Part shown: positions 40,783 to 51,935 of the stretch, in pieces
How the letters are laid out: each line of letters opens with the position of its first letter
How positions within the stretch are numbered: position 1 is the stretch's first letter
From: Mugil cephalus
Lineage: Eukaryota > Chordata > Actinopteri > Mugiliformes > Mugilidae
Direction of reading: 5' to 3'
NCBI RefSeq assembly: GCF_022458985.1
Contig: NC_061775.1
Span: forward strand, 27,114,319-27,178,318
DNA: 64,000 nucleotides
Program-made: the position numbers and the translations under genes
The notes under the pieces: generated by a model
Database searches by the model: none
What the model was told of the DNA's origin: nothing
What the model saw: only the letters and a program-made list of their open reading frames with translations

Positions 40783-42463
40783 CTGTGAAGTAAAAGCAAG
40801 TGGAACATATGAAGTCTTTGCTTTAGACTCACAGATTTCACTAAGTTCTTTTCATGAAATACAGTGGTGTAACATCACATCTGGCTGCAGTTGTTTTTGT
40901 GTAGTGATACATTAGTTTATGACTAATGACCACTTCCATCTGCATCCAACTGTGAAGGTGGATTTTGACACAGGTCAAACTGGCTTTCAGTTTGAGAGAA
41001 GAGCTAATTTAATTTTAAGTTGCTTCATCATAAACATAGTTATACTGCAACATTAAAAGATGTTTTTTTCTGGTTTTTGATGTTCATTTGTCCATATTTG
41101 ATTAATAGTGATGAACAATTTTGCAGTTGAATAACTGTCAGCGTAAAATCTCCAAAACTATTTTCAACTTATCAAATGTTGTGAAGAATTTCTACCTGTC
41201 GGCCTCGGGCATGGACAAAATTGTGATGATTAAAAGGAACAATTTGTTCTTTCTTACTCTTTCTCTCTGCTCCCTTTTTCCTACTTTTGAAAGAACTAAT
41301 TTGTTTATAATTCAGATTTTCATTCTGCCAATATAATAGTATAATGTGTGGTATTTAAAATAGCCACTTACATGTTGCCTGAAAGCATGTGTCCTCCGTC
41401 CCCTTACACTGTAATGGTGTCGTGCATTCAGAGGTTGTACAAGAATTACACTGGAGGCTGTTATCTGCCGGAGTAGGAGGAACTGAAACAAAAGAACAGA
41501 GAAAAATATCAAAGAGTTAAGATTTCAATAACAAAATAATAAAAAACTGAAAATTCAGTATCTGATCCATCTGTACTCACAAGTTAGAGTTTCTCTGTTG
41601 CAGTTGTTTTTGTCACAGCACCTAGCAGATGCAAGTGCACTTGAACCACCCAAGTTGACTGAAAATGTCTGACGTCCAGTGGCTGGACACAGGGAGGATG
41701 GAGCACATGCTTTGTAGATTTGCGGGAATGTAGTTCCAGATGAAGTTGCTACAGAGACAAAGTCCAGGTTGTTAACTGGTTTAACTTGACAGTACTTGAA
41801 CTTTATTTTACAGAAAATAGAAGAAGGTGACACTAAAGATAGTAGAGATCCTACCTTGAATGGAGGCTGTTATACACATCGTCTCTGAGGAACATTCCTG
41901 GGATGTTGTCCATGAACATGTCTGATCTGCGCAGGTTTGACACCGAAGAGCTCTGACTACAGTCGGGAGAGAAAACTTTCCATGAAATGAATTCTTCATC
42001 ACAAATATCAAATCAAAGGCCTTCAGTGGGTAGAACCTTTTTTTTTCTTGTGTAAAATCCTCTTTTTTTTTTTTTTTTTACTTTTAGCTTGTATTAGAAT
42101 GAAACCCTCTGAATGGCCCATTTATAAGGTTCTAAATATTCTACTATCTATAGATTTTAAATGCCATTTTCATTTTATTCATATTCATCATCATTTATTC
42201 ACCATAGTCATATTATTACTATTTACATACATTTTGATTTTCAATAGTTATCTTTTTATAGCAGTTACATCTAAAGTTTCTGTTATGGATATCAATAAAG
42301 AGAAATAGAATCCAGAACATTTGCTTTGGTTAATCAAAATTCATGTGGTTTTTCCATTTCAAAGTCCTATAGAATATTAAGTATAATAGCAATGTTTGTA
42401 AGAAGCAGAATTACCTGTGCTGGAGATGGTCCAGAGGAGAGTCAGAGAAAGAATCAGCTTCAT
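30065..42463 (-). CDS. Gene B: signal peptide, two LU domains, giant mucin stalk, GPI-type tail
   Basis: Exons: signal peptide 42415-42463; LU1 41855-41956 and 41581-41748; LU2 first half 41372-41482; LU2 second half plus stalk and tail 30065 to about 40782. All junctions are phase 1. The first four exons are intact. The last exon is one 10.7-kb block of Thr-rich repeat with a small number of 1-base frame changes (about 30,811; a compensated pair at 32,214 and 32,258; about 37,087; about 38,525) and a very noisy 5' part (39,060-40,782). If these are sequence errors, the product would be about 3,700 residues, mostly O-glycosylated stalk, tethered by GPI at the surface. If real, it is a recently broken gene. 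Confidence 0.65.
30345..33597. repeat. 1,626-bp tandem duplication in the gene B stalk
   Basis: The landmark TGCAACATTT occurs at 30,401, 31,098, 32,028 and 32,724. The first and third, and the second and fourth, are about 1,626 bases (542 codons) apart. The two long copies are about 30,345-31,971 and 31,972-33,597. The 1-base excess in the first spacing is the extra T near 30,811. A further internal spacing of about 696 bases shows an older nested duplication. Confidence 0.85.
33960..34960. repeat. 687-bp spaced duplicate block in the gene B stalk
   Basis: The phrase GCTTCAGCAGCTGTGG with the following 250 or so bases (about 33,990-34,260) recurs at about 34,678-34,945, an offset of 687 bases (229 codons). 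It is near-identical by eye. Confidence 0.7.
39060..40890. other. Indel-dense stretch of gene B
   Basis: The repeat pattern here loses single bases every 20-40 positions (for example GGTGAGCAG for GGTGGAGCAG, GTTGTGTTGTAG for GTTGTTGTTGTAG). The deletions continue into the normally conserved LU2 half: GGTAGCACTGC for GGTAGCAGCTGC, ATTGACACTGTGAAG for ATTGGACACTGTGGAAG. Outside the stretch such losses are rare. This looks like low-quality consensus rather than ordinary divergence. Confidence 0.6.
41372..41956 (-). CDS. Gene B LU exons (LU1 and first half of LU2)
   Basis: Exons 41855-41956 (102 nt), 41581-41748 (168 nt) and 41372-41482 (111 nt) are open and phase 1. LU1 cysteines lie in [36 protein letters not shown] and [12 protein letters not shown]2 starts [18 protein letters not shown] and ends DTCFQAT. 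Donors are GTAGGA, GTGAGT and GTAAGT. The sequence is closest to gene A modules 2 and 3. The ligand is unknown. Confidence 0.87.
42063..42079 (+). repeat. Poly-T tract in gene B intron 1
   Basis: Run of 17 T, which is A-rich on the transcribed strand. Confidence 0.8.
42415..42463 (-). CDS. Gene B exon 1: signal peptide
   Basis: ATG at 42463 opens [17 protein letters not shown] and ends after 49 nt at a GTAATT donor in phase 1. It is the same length and phase as in genes A and E, with a TATA box 72 bases upstream. Confidence 0.87.
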
Positions 42464-42534
42464 GATGGAAACAAGTCAGTGCTGTTGATTAGTTTTCCTT
42501 GATGGAGACACTGCAGCTCGTCAATTTCACTCGT

Positions 42535-42544
42535 CTTTATATAC
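42535..42544 (-). promoter_or_regulatory. TATA box of gene B
   Basis: GTATATAAAG on the minus strand, 72 bases upstream of the ATG, matching gene A in sequence and spacing. The surrounding 80 bases (CTGCAGTGTCTCCATCAAGG and neighbours) are also conserved between the two genes. Confidence 0.65.
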
Positions 42545-42721
42545 TAGACCAGTGAACAGCTTTACGTCTTATGCATACGTAGAACTACCAGAGTTTGGGT
42601 GTGATCCCATTTTTACAGCATGATTGTGCGCATCGACTTCCTCAGAAAGTACAGCACACCTTAGCACACCCTGCTTTAACTCTGCCATTGTTTTCCTGTG
42701 AACAACAGTGTATCGTCTTAA

Positions 42722-43372
42722 GATGAGATACTAAGGGTGAATAGGCTCGAACTTTTAACTAATAGATATCAACATGAAACTTCTCCAGTTGGCTATTTAT
42801 TTTTCTTTCAGTGAATTTTAATTATGCAAATGAGGAGTGCACTAATTTGCATACATTTCCAGAACAGAAATCTGAATAATGGTTAAAGTGAGGTTCAAAA
42901 TTCTTGCTTCATTTTGTTAACATATCAGATTTCCAGGTATTTACAGAGGAAATAAACTGTTATATAAATCAGGCTCTGAATGATATGTGAAAAGTCATGT
43001 AAATATCTGCAGAATGTTGTGAGGAATAAATCTGGTGCGTGTGTAACTGCTACTGAAGTGGGAATCTCTGGCTAAGAGTATGCAGAAAAACTCATTTTGA
43101 GAAAATGATCTATAAAGTTGCACTAGTTGCAAAATCATGTATATGTTTTTATTAGAAATCACTATGTACCAAAACCAAATCTACTCAAATCCTTTCAAAC
43201 ATTATCATACAATCATATCATCATATGACCCGACAAGCTAGTGTAGTGAAATTTACACCTTGATGTGCATTTTGACCACTTTCTTATATGTTCATGAAGC
43301 AAAATAACAAAAAATCTCAAAATTGATCAGTGGGTGAAAAAAAAAACTGTGTTTTTGCTGCCGTGTCTCACC
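42722..43372. mobile_element. piggyBac-like MITE in the gene B 5' flank
   Basis: A 651-bp block flanked on both sides by TTAA (42718-42721 and 43373-43376). Its ends are inverted: GATGAGATAC on the left and GGTGAGACAC as the reverse complement on the right (8 of 10 match). The paralogous flank of gene C (52,150-52,175) has a single TTAA at this point and no insert. TTAA duplication with short inverted ends beginning G is typical of piggyBac-superfamily non-autonomous elements. No transposase is encoded. Confidence 0.7.
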
Positions 43373-43376
43373 TTAA

Positions 43377-44905
43377 CGTTTAATTTCCATTTCCATGCTG
43401 GGAAGCAGGAATAGCAGCTTATTCAACTCAGCTGTCAAATCCCCAACAAAAGAATAGAACACTGGCAGTCAACCAAAATTGATATATTTAATTCAAAGGG
43501 TTTTTCTTTTATAGACTATTAACCTCAAAAATCATCAGTGTCAGTTTTCATTTCATTTGCAATTTTTCAGTTTACTTGACATTTTGTATCATGAAATAAA
43601 AGCAAAAGATTTTCCATTGATGCAAAAACCACTCGTCATGATGTGCGTGAGACATTTGCGAAGGTGGAAATAGTCACAAATTAATTGTGTCTTTCTCTAT
43701 AATTATCACACCCACGTACTTTTTATTGTTCGTGGTTGGGAATGTTGTAAAACTTGCTGGGCTGTTTTATGCAAGCTGTTCAGTCACACTAATATTTGTG
43801 TATTGTACCGCTGTACCTGGGTCCTATAACATTACGCAAAGCAAAGGGTCTATAAACATCTGAAAGCACAGTCACTATAGAGTCCAAGGCAGGCAGGCCA
43901 CATGCTGGACAGTCACCAGTTTTTCAGAGATGATGACACTCACATGCATACCTACTTCCAGTATAAAACACAAAAAAACAGTAATGTGTTTGGAATGAAA
44001 CTAGTGTCGAGAGCACACAGGTACAAGAAGAATCTGATACTTACCAGCAGGTTTGAATCTTTATGCAACAACCAGTGATGACGCTGTGGAGGTGATTTGG
44101 AGGATGCTGGAATGGCCTGTATTATACTTTACTATTCCTCTCTTATAATAAAATACATAAAATTACACTCACTTGCCAGTTCATTAGGTACACAAGTGAA
44201 AAATAATGTATTAAAGTTATGCAGTAAATCTCAGCTTTATGGAGGTTTAAAAAAATATTGAGTCCTATCTAACACTCCTGCTCTAAATCTTGTCTTGTGA
44301 CCTTGGTGTTTCAAATAACTGAGAGAGCTGTTGACTGTGCAGAACCATTGAACTGTCGTGTTGCACCGACACATGTTCCTATTTTTTTGACATTGTAGGA
44401 CTACGCTTTAAAACTGAAACACTTTATTTATTTCAATCCAGGTTAACAGTAACACAAACTAAATCCTCCACATTGATCATCCAGGTGAATCATCACCTTC
44501 ATGACGCCGCTTTAACCTCAAATCAAAAGTAGAGCAGTCACAAGAGAGGATTAAGAGCAGGATGCACCCACAAGTGCACTTACATACACAACAGTAGTTG
44601 GATTTAATGGAATTAACTCTGTAATGCCAAAGGTATTATATGTGATCCATTTCAAACAATACCTAAAAAACATGTTGTGTGTGGAACGCACGAAAGTAGG
44701 TGAAATTACAGAAATGAGACTTTTACAAATTACAATTACAAATAATTACAAATAATTTACATGCATCTTTGCATTTAAAAAGCTTCAAAGCCTGAGAACA
44801 GTTTTCCCATATAGTGTGATACAACAAATCACAATCTCATTTCCACCAGCTTCAAAGGTTGTTTCAAAACTCAAGTTACACCATTGTTAGAATTTATTTT
44901 AATCA
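43377..44905. other. Gene B 5' flank, no gene seen
   Basis: The near part (to about 44,090) continues the duplicated 5' flank shared with gene A ('GCTGTCAAATCCCCAACAAA', 'AAGAATCTGATACT'). The phrase 'AAACTCAAGTTACA' near 44,870 marks the same far boundary seen at 28,433 and 52,624. No exon, RNA gene or long open frame. Confidence 0.5.
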
Positions 44906-45138
44906 AGATAAGATAAGATAAGATAAGATAAGATAAGATAAGATAAGGTAGTACTTTATTAATCCCCATTGGGGAAATTCAAATGTTACAGCAGCAACAG
45001 TGACCAGAAAGAAATTATAGAATTAAAGAAATTAAATAGGACAATAACATTAAACAAGACAACAGGCAACAAAAAGTGCAGTACACAAAGTGACAGAAGT
45101 TTTGGATAAAGTGACGGTGTAAATAGGCTACATATGTT
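44906..45138 (+). repeat. (AGATA)n plus LINE-tail-like repeat
   Basis: Eight AGATA units (44,906-44,947) lead into ACTTTATTAATCCCCATTGG and AAATTC, a phrase very common beside pentanucleotide runs in fish genomes and probably the 3' end of a non-LTR element in reverse orientation. A shorter related copy is at 50,186-50,260. Confidence 0.6.
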
Positions 45139-45879
45139 AGACTGTTAGAAATTTTCCTGTAAAAAAACAGTAAACTACTGGCAGCTGGGTTGCCATTATG
45201 TTACCGTAAAATCAACATATATGTACTGTAAAAATACAGCATGGACTGTAACAAAATATTTTACAGTCAGCTAATTTATTTAAAAATAAATTATCAGTCG
45301 AAATCTACAAACTACAACAAAATGTGCTTTTTGAATTTAGAACAGATCAGCATGTAATTGCAATGTGAAAGAAACACAGCTTCTTAATGCACTTTGGCTT
45401 TTATTTTAACATACATTTAGAACATTCAGACAGGGCCTTCTTTCTATTCAAAAACAACAACGAAAAAAACAACCCTTTGGCGTTTTGCTGTAAATAGTGC
45501 AATAAAAGAACAAGGCATTCAGACTTGTAAATACTGACTAAAACTGACCACAACATAACAGTTCAATAATGAAACTTAAAATGATTTGCAGTAAAGCAGC
45601 CTCTAAGAGATAAAGTTTCAAAATAAGACAAAGACAAATTTCAGAAATCATAGCACCTGGTGAACTTGCTTTCTTTGTGGAGTTCTGACAGTTATTACAT
45701 TTTAAATGAAGTCCCAGTGAAAGTCCATCAGTCTTCTCAGCAGAGCGGATACATGTGGGTTGACTGTTGGTGGCTGGTGGCATCAACCTGCATGTCACCC
45801 AGTAAGTCACAATCATTATGAGCCGCTTGCACCTGCTGGGTCAATGATGGACACAATTAAATTTCCCTCTGCACTTTGT

Positions 45880-46238
45880 TTATGTTTTCTGGACAAATGA
45901 GATGTAAAAGTTGATACCACAGTGCAGAAAAGGACACACAACTGCTCGTCCTTCTTTAATGTGAACTTTAAGGTGAGAGTAAAACTCAGTCAGGGAATCA
46001 GATTTGTCACTGCAGAAGTCAACATGGCAGGACAGGTCCACTGGCATACTTGAGCTGGGCGCAGTATCATGTTTCTTGTGATCTCTGTATAGATGTGCTT
46101 TCAGACCTGAAAGCTCCTTTTGCAATTAGGCACACAGCACCACAGTTTTAAATTGGGCATGTTGCTGTGAATTTTCATGTGTCTCACATAGTCAACTGAG
46201 TCGTTACACTGATGTGCACATATCTGACAAGAAAACAT
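45880..46238 (-). pseudogene. Broken C2H2-type zinc-finger reading frame
   Basis: From an ATG at 46238 the frame reads MFSCQICAHQCNDSVDYVRH, a finger ending MKIH, and then CCVPNCKRSF before a stop. A one-base shift restores SGLKAHLYRDHKKHD, LSCHVDFCSDKSD, FYSHLKVHIKEGR and VVCPFLHC before it stops at 45,880. The C-x2-C / H-x4-H and C-x4-C / H-x3-H pairs describe three to four degenerate C2H2 fingers. Similar N-terminal finger sets occur in large uncharacterised teleost proteins that I associate with mobile elements. Function unknown and the copy is dead. Confidence 0.6.
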
Positions 46239-46721
46239 TATTGCAAACTTGATTGTTATGCTTCAATAAACACACTAAAATAAATAAAAGTACTTACTGT
46301 GATCAGTACCTGTAACATAAAAGAAATATGTCAAAACTGTACAGACCAACTAAAATGATGCCCAAAATACTCACCTACCACTGAATAGATCAAATAATAC
46401 AGTGCCTGCCATAGATTCATTAATTAATGGCAAACATGGTAACAGCAATGGTAATTAACAATAAACCGCGATAAAAAACAAAACAAAACAAAAAATCTAA
46501 TACTGACTAGAAAATAAAAAGTTATAGTAAAGGACATCTTGTTCAGCACATTTCTGAACTAAATTTTTAATCTGGTATATCACCCAATAATCAGCAGGAA
46601 ACGAAGTTTGTGTGATGTATTTTCACCATTAAAGCAAAATTATCATGCTTCACAAATGAATCATTCAGTCATGGCATGCACATATTCAGTAAGCTGATGA
46701 AAACAAACTGAAAACATTGCC

Positions 46722-46730
<9 letters not shown>

Positions 46731-46766
<36 letters not shown>
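46731..46766 (+). repeat. (GT)18 microsatellite
   Basis: Perfect GT run preceded by a short AT run. Confidence 0.9.
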
Positions 46767-46770
<4 letters not shown>

Positions 46771-47100
46771 TGCACCGATTTCCGAATGTTATAAAACTGC
46801 TACTCACCAAACAATTTGCTAGATGGGGATGGATAGAGAGAGGAACAGATCCAGCTTCCAATGTGTACTTCAGGTGAAATTTCCCACAATGCAAATAATA
46901 CAACATGCTCCTGTTTTTTATATGGTTTGTATGTATAATTAACGGCAAAGTGCTGTATTTTGGGAAAACAGTATAGTCCTGTTAAAAGAATGGTAAATTA
47001 CCAAATTTCTGTTTGTATCAACAGTGGAGTGATGTATTTAAAAATAACAGGTTCATACTGTTGGAATTCTGCTGTAAATTAACAGCAGTTCGTTACAGTG

Positions 47101-48900
47101 TGAGCTCAATGAGGTCAGAGCTGTGTAGAGTCTGAAAGGGCACAAAGGAGCATCTGAAGCGATCAGTTCTGCATAGTTTACACAATTTCAATATGTGGAA
47201 ACATTAACAAGGCCCAGCATATTTGGCAGAGTCAAATAACTATGTTGATACTTTCTATGAAACTTAATGGTCCTTGAAAAGAAAAACAGAAAGACAATCC
47301 ACAATTGCCTCTTGTGTGGCTGTAATTGAGCGTGACGTGCCCATTTCTTTTTTCATTTTTAGTTTTTCTCTCAGTCCTGTCCTGGTGCAGGACTCCCCCT
47401 TGGCTGGTCAGATATTTTTCTCAGACTCAGATTCATTATCTGACATTATCTTTGCTGGTTGTTTTCACATGAAACCAGGCGTCTTAAAAGATCTTTCGGC
47501 AGAGTTGTAAACAAGATTATTTTGTTTTGCCTTGCTGTTGTGTTGACGATATTGTGGAGAATTTGCCACACCTGCTGTTATATCCTCGATTTAATTACAC
47601 AGCACTGAAATCCAGACATACCGACGTAGTTAAGCACACTGTATTTAGACAATAACATTGTTGATTGCTATTCTCTGCTTCCAATCATAAGTTACATGCC
47701 ATTAGTATCATTAAAGGCTTGGGTTATGCAACATAACCCAATTATTTTGGGTTTGTCATGTGTGCCCGGGGATGCATTTCAGAAAGAGGTGTGGCGGGCA
47801 CTTAATAATAAAGCAGTGAATCATCACGCACAAGCTCACAAAACAAATAAATAAATATCATCACAATCATCCGTTTTCTCTGTCCTGAATTCTATTCCGT
47901 TCTATTTAAAAAAAGAAAAGAACGAACAGACTTACAGGGAGACATACACGTTAATATGTCAGTGTTAATTCATGCAGAGTACAAACAGTATTTACACAAT
48001 GTCAAGATAAAACAGGCTGATTCACTTTAGGTCCTTAAATCTGTAGCCTATATTACACGGTAGAAATATTTTGCCCATTATTTTGAGCCTGTTGGTTAGA
48101 TTAACTTGTATTTAATGAGAAATCTTTGTTTGTGTGTGTGTGGTGAGTTCATCGTGCAGTAGATACATCAACCAGGAGGTCTACAAGCTACTTGAAATTA
48201 CAATTAATATCAGTTTTCACGATGTGGAACGTTGCAGCGCACTCCTTCCAACCGAACAGCATGAAAAATTATCCAGAAAAAATGAAATGACACAATTGTG
48301 TCAATTGTAAAATCTAGTTTTATCCCATTTGTCACTTTAATATCTCACCCCAGCCTCGCCCAGACTCCTGACCTAGATTTGGATTTGCAACCCAGATTCA
48401 ATGACATGTCCCTTGAGTGGTTTCATAGGTGCATCACTATCCTGTGTGCTAAAAGATGAGATGAGAGTCCAAGACCAGGCAGCAGAATGAGGGTTGATGC
48501 AGTATTACTCCCAACACAGGTAATATTTCCATGAATATTTAACAAAGGTTGTTTTCTGAGATGCAGCCATTGATGCCATTGAATCACTTATTTCCTGAAA
48601 TTTTGACAAAAGTGAGAAATCTCAGAAATACATGACAATATCAGCAACTTAAGGCAGAATAGTCTCTGTGCGCTGTCGTCATATGAACCCATTAATCGAA
48701 TTAAAACTGCGACAGTTTCAGTCTGAAGTTTCAAATGAATTGAGAAGATAATTGGCTGATGGATGATGACGTTAATGATTTGAAAACTTTCACAAGTACT
48801 TTTACTACAGCGAAACACTTTAGAACAGTTTTATGACAAAAAAAATTAAATAATCACAATCACAACCATGTCTAACTGAACTGAATAAAATATGTTAAAT
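47101..48900. other. Intergenic, no recognisable gene
   Basis: No exon, RNA gene or clear repeat. Open frames at 47,274-47,510 and 48,588-48,818 are short and show no domain. Confidence 0.45.
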
Positions 48901-48904
48901 GAAG

Positions 48905-49175
48905 ACTCGCTAGTCCCCTCTCCATTACACTGCAGAGCGCTGCATTGAGATCTGCTGGAGCCAGGTATACACAACACACACTGAACTGCAGGTAGTGAAA
49001 AAGAAGAGACGACATTGGGAGGAAAGAAACTTTAAATGTTACAAAATAAAAAGATTTTTTTTTTTTTTTTTTTTTTTTACTTACACTAAGTTGCAGTTAT
49101 CTGTGTTGCAACACTTGAACCACTAAAGTTGATTGAAAATGACTGAAGGCCTGTGGTTGGACACAGGGAAGATGC
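48905..49175 (-). pseudogene. Relic LU exons of a lost family member
   Basis: At 49,088-49,175 the plus strand reads GTTGCAGTTATCTGTGTTGC, TTGAACCACTAAAGTTGATT and then GAAAATGACTGAAGGCCTGT. This is a decayed version of the LU1 second-half exon (compare 4529-4640). At 48,910-48,965 a shorter match to the LU2 first-half exon remains (CTCAATGCA and GCAGTGTAATGG on the minus strand). Both have lost bases and the splice sites are unclear. The exon order is that of the gene family on the minus strand. Confidence 0.5.
49055..49078 (+). repeat. Poly-T tract
   Basis: Run of 24 T next to the LU exon relic. Confidence 0.85.
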
Positions 49176-49489
49176 TTTAATGTGAACGTGTCTTAAGGAG
49201 ACTTGAGGTGAAGTGACTACTAGGGAGGAGCGATACTATTTTTCCTTTCAATCCAATATCGATACTTTTAGACGTCTACTTGTGAATATGAAAATGACGA
49301 CTTTTACATTGAACATTTGTGAATCTTATGACAAACATGTTTTACACCTCTGTATAAGAATTAAACAAGCTGCCAAATATCAGACATCTCTTTAATCAGA
49401 GCAATTAAAGACAATCTATGCAAAGTCGACGTGCGAAGTCAACTGAAGATCTGAGCAAATCACATTAAAGCAAAAATGAAAATAAATAG

Positions 49490-49865
49490 ACTGTCAGGTG
49501 GTTGGTTGTGGTGAGATGAGGAACCAGATGCAGGACTACTGATGAGGCACGAAGTTCACATATTTAATAACAAACAAAAGGCGCTGCCAGCACGGCAGGA
49601 AAATCCAAAGTCCAAAAATCAAAAGAAATCATCAACATGACATGGAAACATCGAGCAAGATGTGAAACCATGGAACATGACGTTAAGACATTGAAACGAC
49701 GTGACAAGGAACAAAAGGAAAGGCAGGGCTATATATACACAAGAGGACTCAGAGAAGACGAGGCACAGGTGAGACACATGAGGGCAATCAACCAGGTGAA
49801 ATCAATTAATGATCAAGGGACACACAAGGAAGCACAAGACAGTAAATCGACAGAATTTGAACTTT
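49490..49865 (+). repeat. Dispersed repeat, copy 2
   Basis: Second copy of the repeat at 5000-5520 in the same orientation, with the shared phrases AACCAGATGCAGGAC, AGGCAGGGCTATATATA and GAGGGCAATCAACCAGG. It is diverged and has no gene. Confidence 0.6.
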
Positions 49866-50770
49866 GACAACAAAGGTCTCATTCCACATTCAATCATTTA
49901 TATGTTTTTGTTAAGAAACAGCATCATGTTGACATGGTCTATGCCTGTGATGGGCACTGTGATGTATTTTTGTCATTTTTGCCTGACTCTCTGAAATTAA
50001 AGGCTTCCATCATAGAGGTCTGTCTCAGGTGTGAGGGCGTTTCCCTGCTGTCTGTCTGTATTAATGACAACAGTACTTATAATGCATGTGAGCAGGCCAA
50101 CATGGCGTTGGCAAAATGAAGAACAAGTACGAGTTTGTGTGTTTTCCAGTTTTGCAAAGCAATCTTTTCTTTTTTTTTTTTAACTAATAAGATAAGATAA
50201 GATGAGATGAGATAAACCTTTATTCATCTCATAATGGGAAATCATTCTTTCAATTCAAAATTCTAAATCAAAATCACACAACAAAAGAGCCATTCTTTTC
50301 TTCTTCATCACACAACTCTCTCAATTTATTTCTTTATCAGTCATGAAGGCAAAACACACAAGACTGTCACTACCACCAAAGGTAATATGTTTTACCACAA
50401 AATAATATTAATAATAATAATAAAATCAGAATCGGGTAATTGCAGAATAATAGTTGTCATTTACATTGTTTGTCTGCTGAAGATTCTTGAAATGAATTAC
50501 TGCCCATTTGAAGTATGAAGAAAAGTCTCACCACAGGTTTTGTTATTAACATGAAAATCCTTTTTTCTCTCACATTGAGTTTTACACCAATTTAAGTTTG
50601 TAGTTTTTATGTTTTAGCAATTTGGGACTTACTACCAGGAATAACTGTGGCAATAACTGCCAGCTAAAGACATGAAGGAGGGGTCAAACCGGTTCTGAGC
50701 TTTAAAGAAAAAGCTCTTTCTAAGTCCTGCTGCAGGTTTCAAAGGTGCTTTGTACCTGATATCCATGATC
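49866..50770. other. Intergenic; repeat fragment at 50,186-50,260
   Basis: A GATAA/GATGA run followed by ACCTTTATTCATCTCATAATGG at 50,186-50,260 is related to 44,906-45,138. Otherwise nothing recognisable. Confidence 0.45.
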
Positions 50771-51935
50771 TTAATGGACTATGAACAGAAGAAGTCCAAG
50801 CAGCAGGTGGATCACATAGATGATCCACCCTTGATCAGTAGTTGTTGTTGTCGTAGTCGGTGCAGTAATTGTTGCAGGTGGAGCAACAGTTGTAGTGAAG
50901 ATATTACACAAACTGGTTCCACAACAGGTGGAGCCAACATTTGACATGAAAGGTATTGACTCTAGCCTGACAGCAGCAGCACAGAGGTTTGAAAACGCAC
51001 AGACAAAAGCAAGAAAACTGATGGAGCTACTGGTCACTGTGCAAGAAAAAGCACGTCTGGCTGCAGGTTGTTTTTGTGTGTAGTGATGCATTAGTTTATG
51101 ACTAATGACCACTTCCATCTGCATCCAACTGTGAAGCTGGATTTTGACAGAGGTCATACTGGCTTTTAGTTTAAGAGAAGAGTTAATCTCTGCTTTCAAG
51201 TATCTTTTTAAATGCTTTATTATAAAAAATAGTCACACTGCAACGTTAAAATATGTTTTTCTCTCTTTTTACACTTACAAGTTTCTTGAAAGCACCTGCC
51301 CTCCTGCCTGAAACAACAAAACAGAAAAAATATAGAATATTATTATCATATTTCAATAATATAATATGAAAATAGTTTTCTCCGGTTGTTTATTTACAAT
51401 CATTATCTGCTCTGAAATCAGCATCTGATCCATCTGTACTCACAAGGTAGAGTTTCTGAGTTACAGTCATCTGTGTTGCAGCACGTAGCAGATGCAAGTG
51501 CACTTGAACTAGTGACACTATGGATAATTCCTACCTTGGATGGAGGCTGTTATACACATTGTCTCTGAGGAACATTGTTGGGGTGTCTTTGAACATGTCT
51601 GATCTGTACAGAAAACTTTCCGTGAAATTAATTTTTCACAAATATCAAATCCAATAATTTTGTTCTTCTGCAAAATCCTTTTACTTTTAGCATGTATTAG
51701 AGCCAAAACCTTATGGTTCTAAATATTCTATTACATATCCAGGACAAATACAATTCAGAACAATTGTTCTGGTTAATAATGTCGTTTTCCCATTTTAAAG
51801 ATTTAATTTTAAATGCTTCAGTAGATTAAGTATAGCAGCAGCGCTGTAAGATTGTAAAGTTTGAATTTAGTGTTGTAAGAAGCAGAATTACCTGTGCTAG
51901 AGACTGTCCAGAGGAGAGTCAGAGAAAGGATCAGG
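50771..51935 (-). pseudogene. Gene C: decayed short-stalk LU gene
   Basis: The terminal exon 50771-51036 (266 nt) is intact: LU2 second half ([22 protein letters not shown]), a very short Thr/Ala/Pro stalk of about 20 residues, then DQG and the hydrophobic IIYVIHLLLGLLLFIVH. The upstream exons are ruined. The LU2 first half is reduced to 29 nt (51279-51307). The LU1 second half (from 51444) is joined at about 51,509 directly to intron 2 sequence. The LU1 first half (51535 to about 51,606) has lost its acceptor and first codons. The signal exon (51892 to about 51,935) has lost its ATG. Its hydrophobic tail resembles gene E rather than A, B or D, and it shows the family can have almost no mucin. 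Confidence 0.75.

Larger units (their letters stand above)
45139..47100. mobile_element. Decayed DNA transposon with CACTG-type termini
   Basis: The right end, read inward on the minus strand, is CACTGTAACGAACTGCTGTT. The left end reads GACTGTTAGAAATTTTCCTG and soon AAACAGTAAACTACTGGCAG. Both ends are rich in short ACAGTA/TACTGT motifs, as in fish elements with CACTG ends. Inside is a broken zinc-finger reading frame on the minus strand (45,880-46,238) and a GT microsatellite. CACTA/EnSpm is my best guess for the superfamily. No target duplication could be recognised. Confidence 0.45.

Noticed and set aside
41372-41956. Three-finger toxin-like gene
   Set aside because: The ten-cysteine fold is shared with toxins, but paired LU domains with a mucin stalk and GPI-type tail are the surface-receptor type. 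Nothing indicates a toxin.
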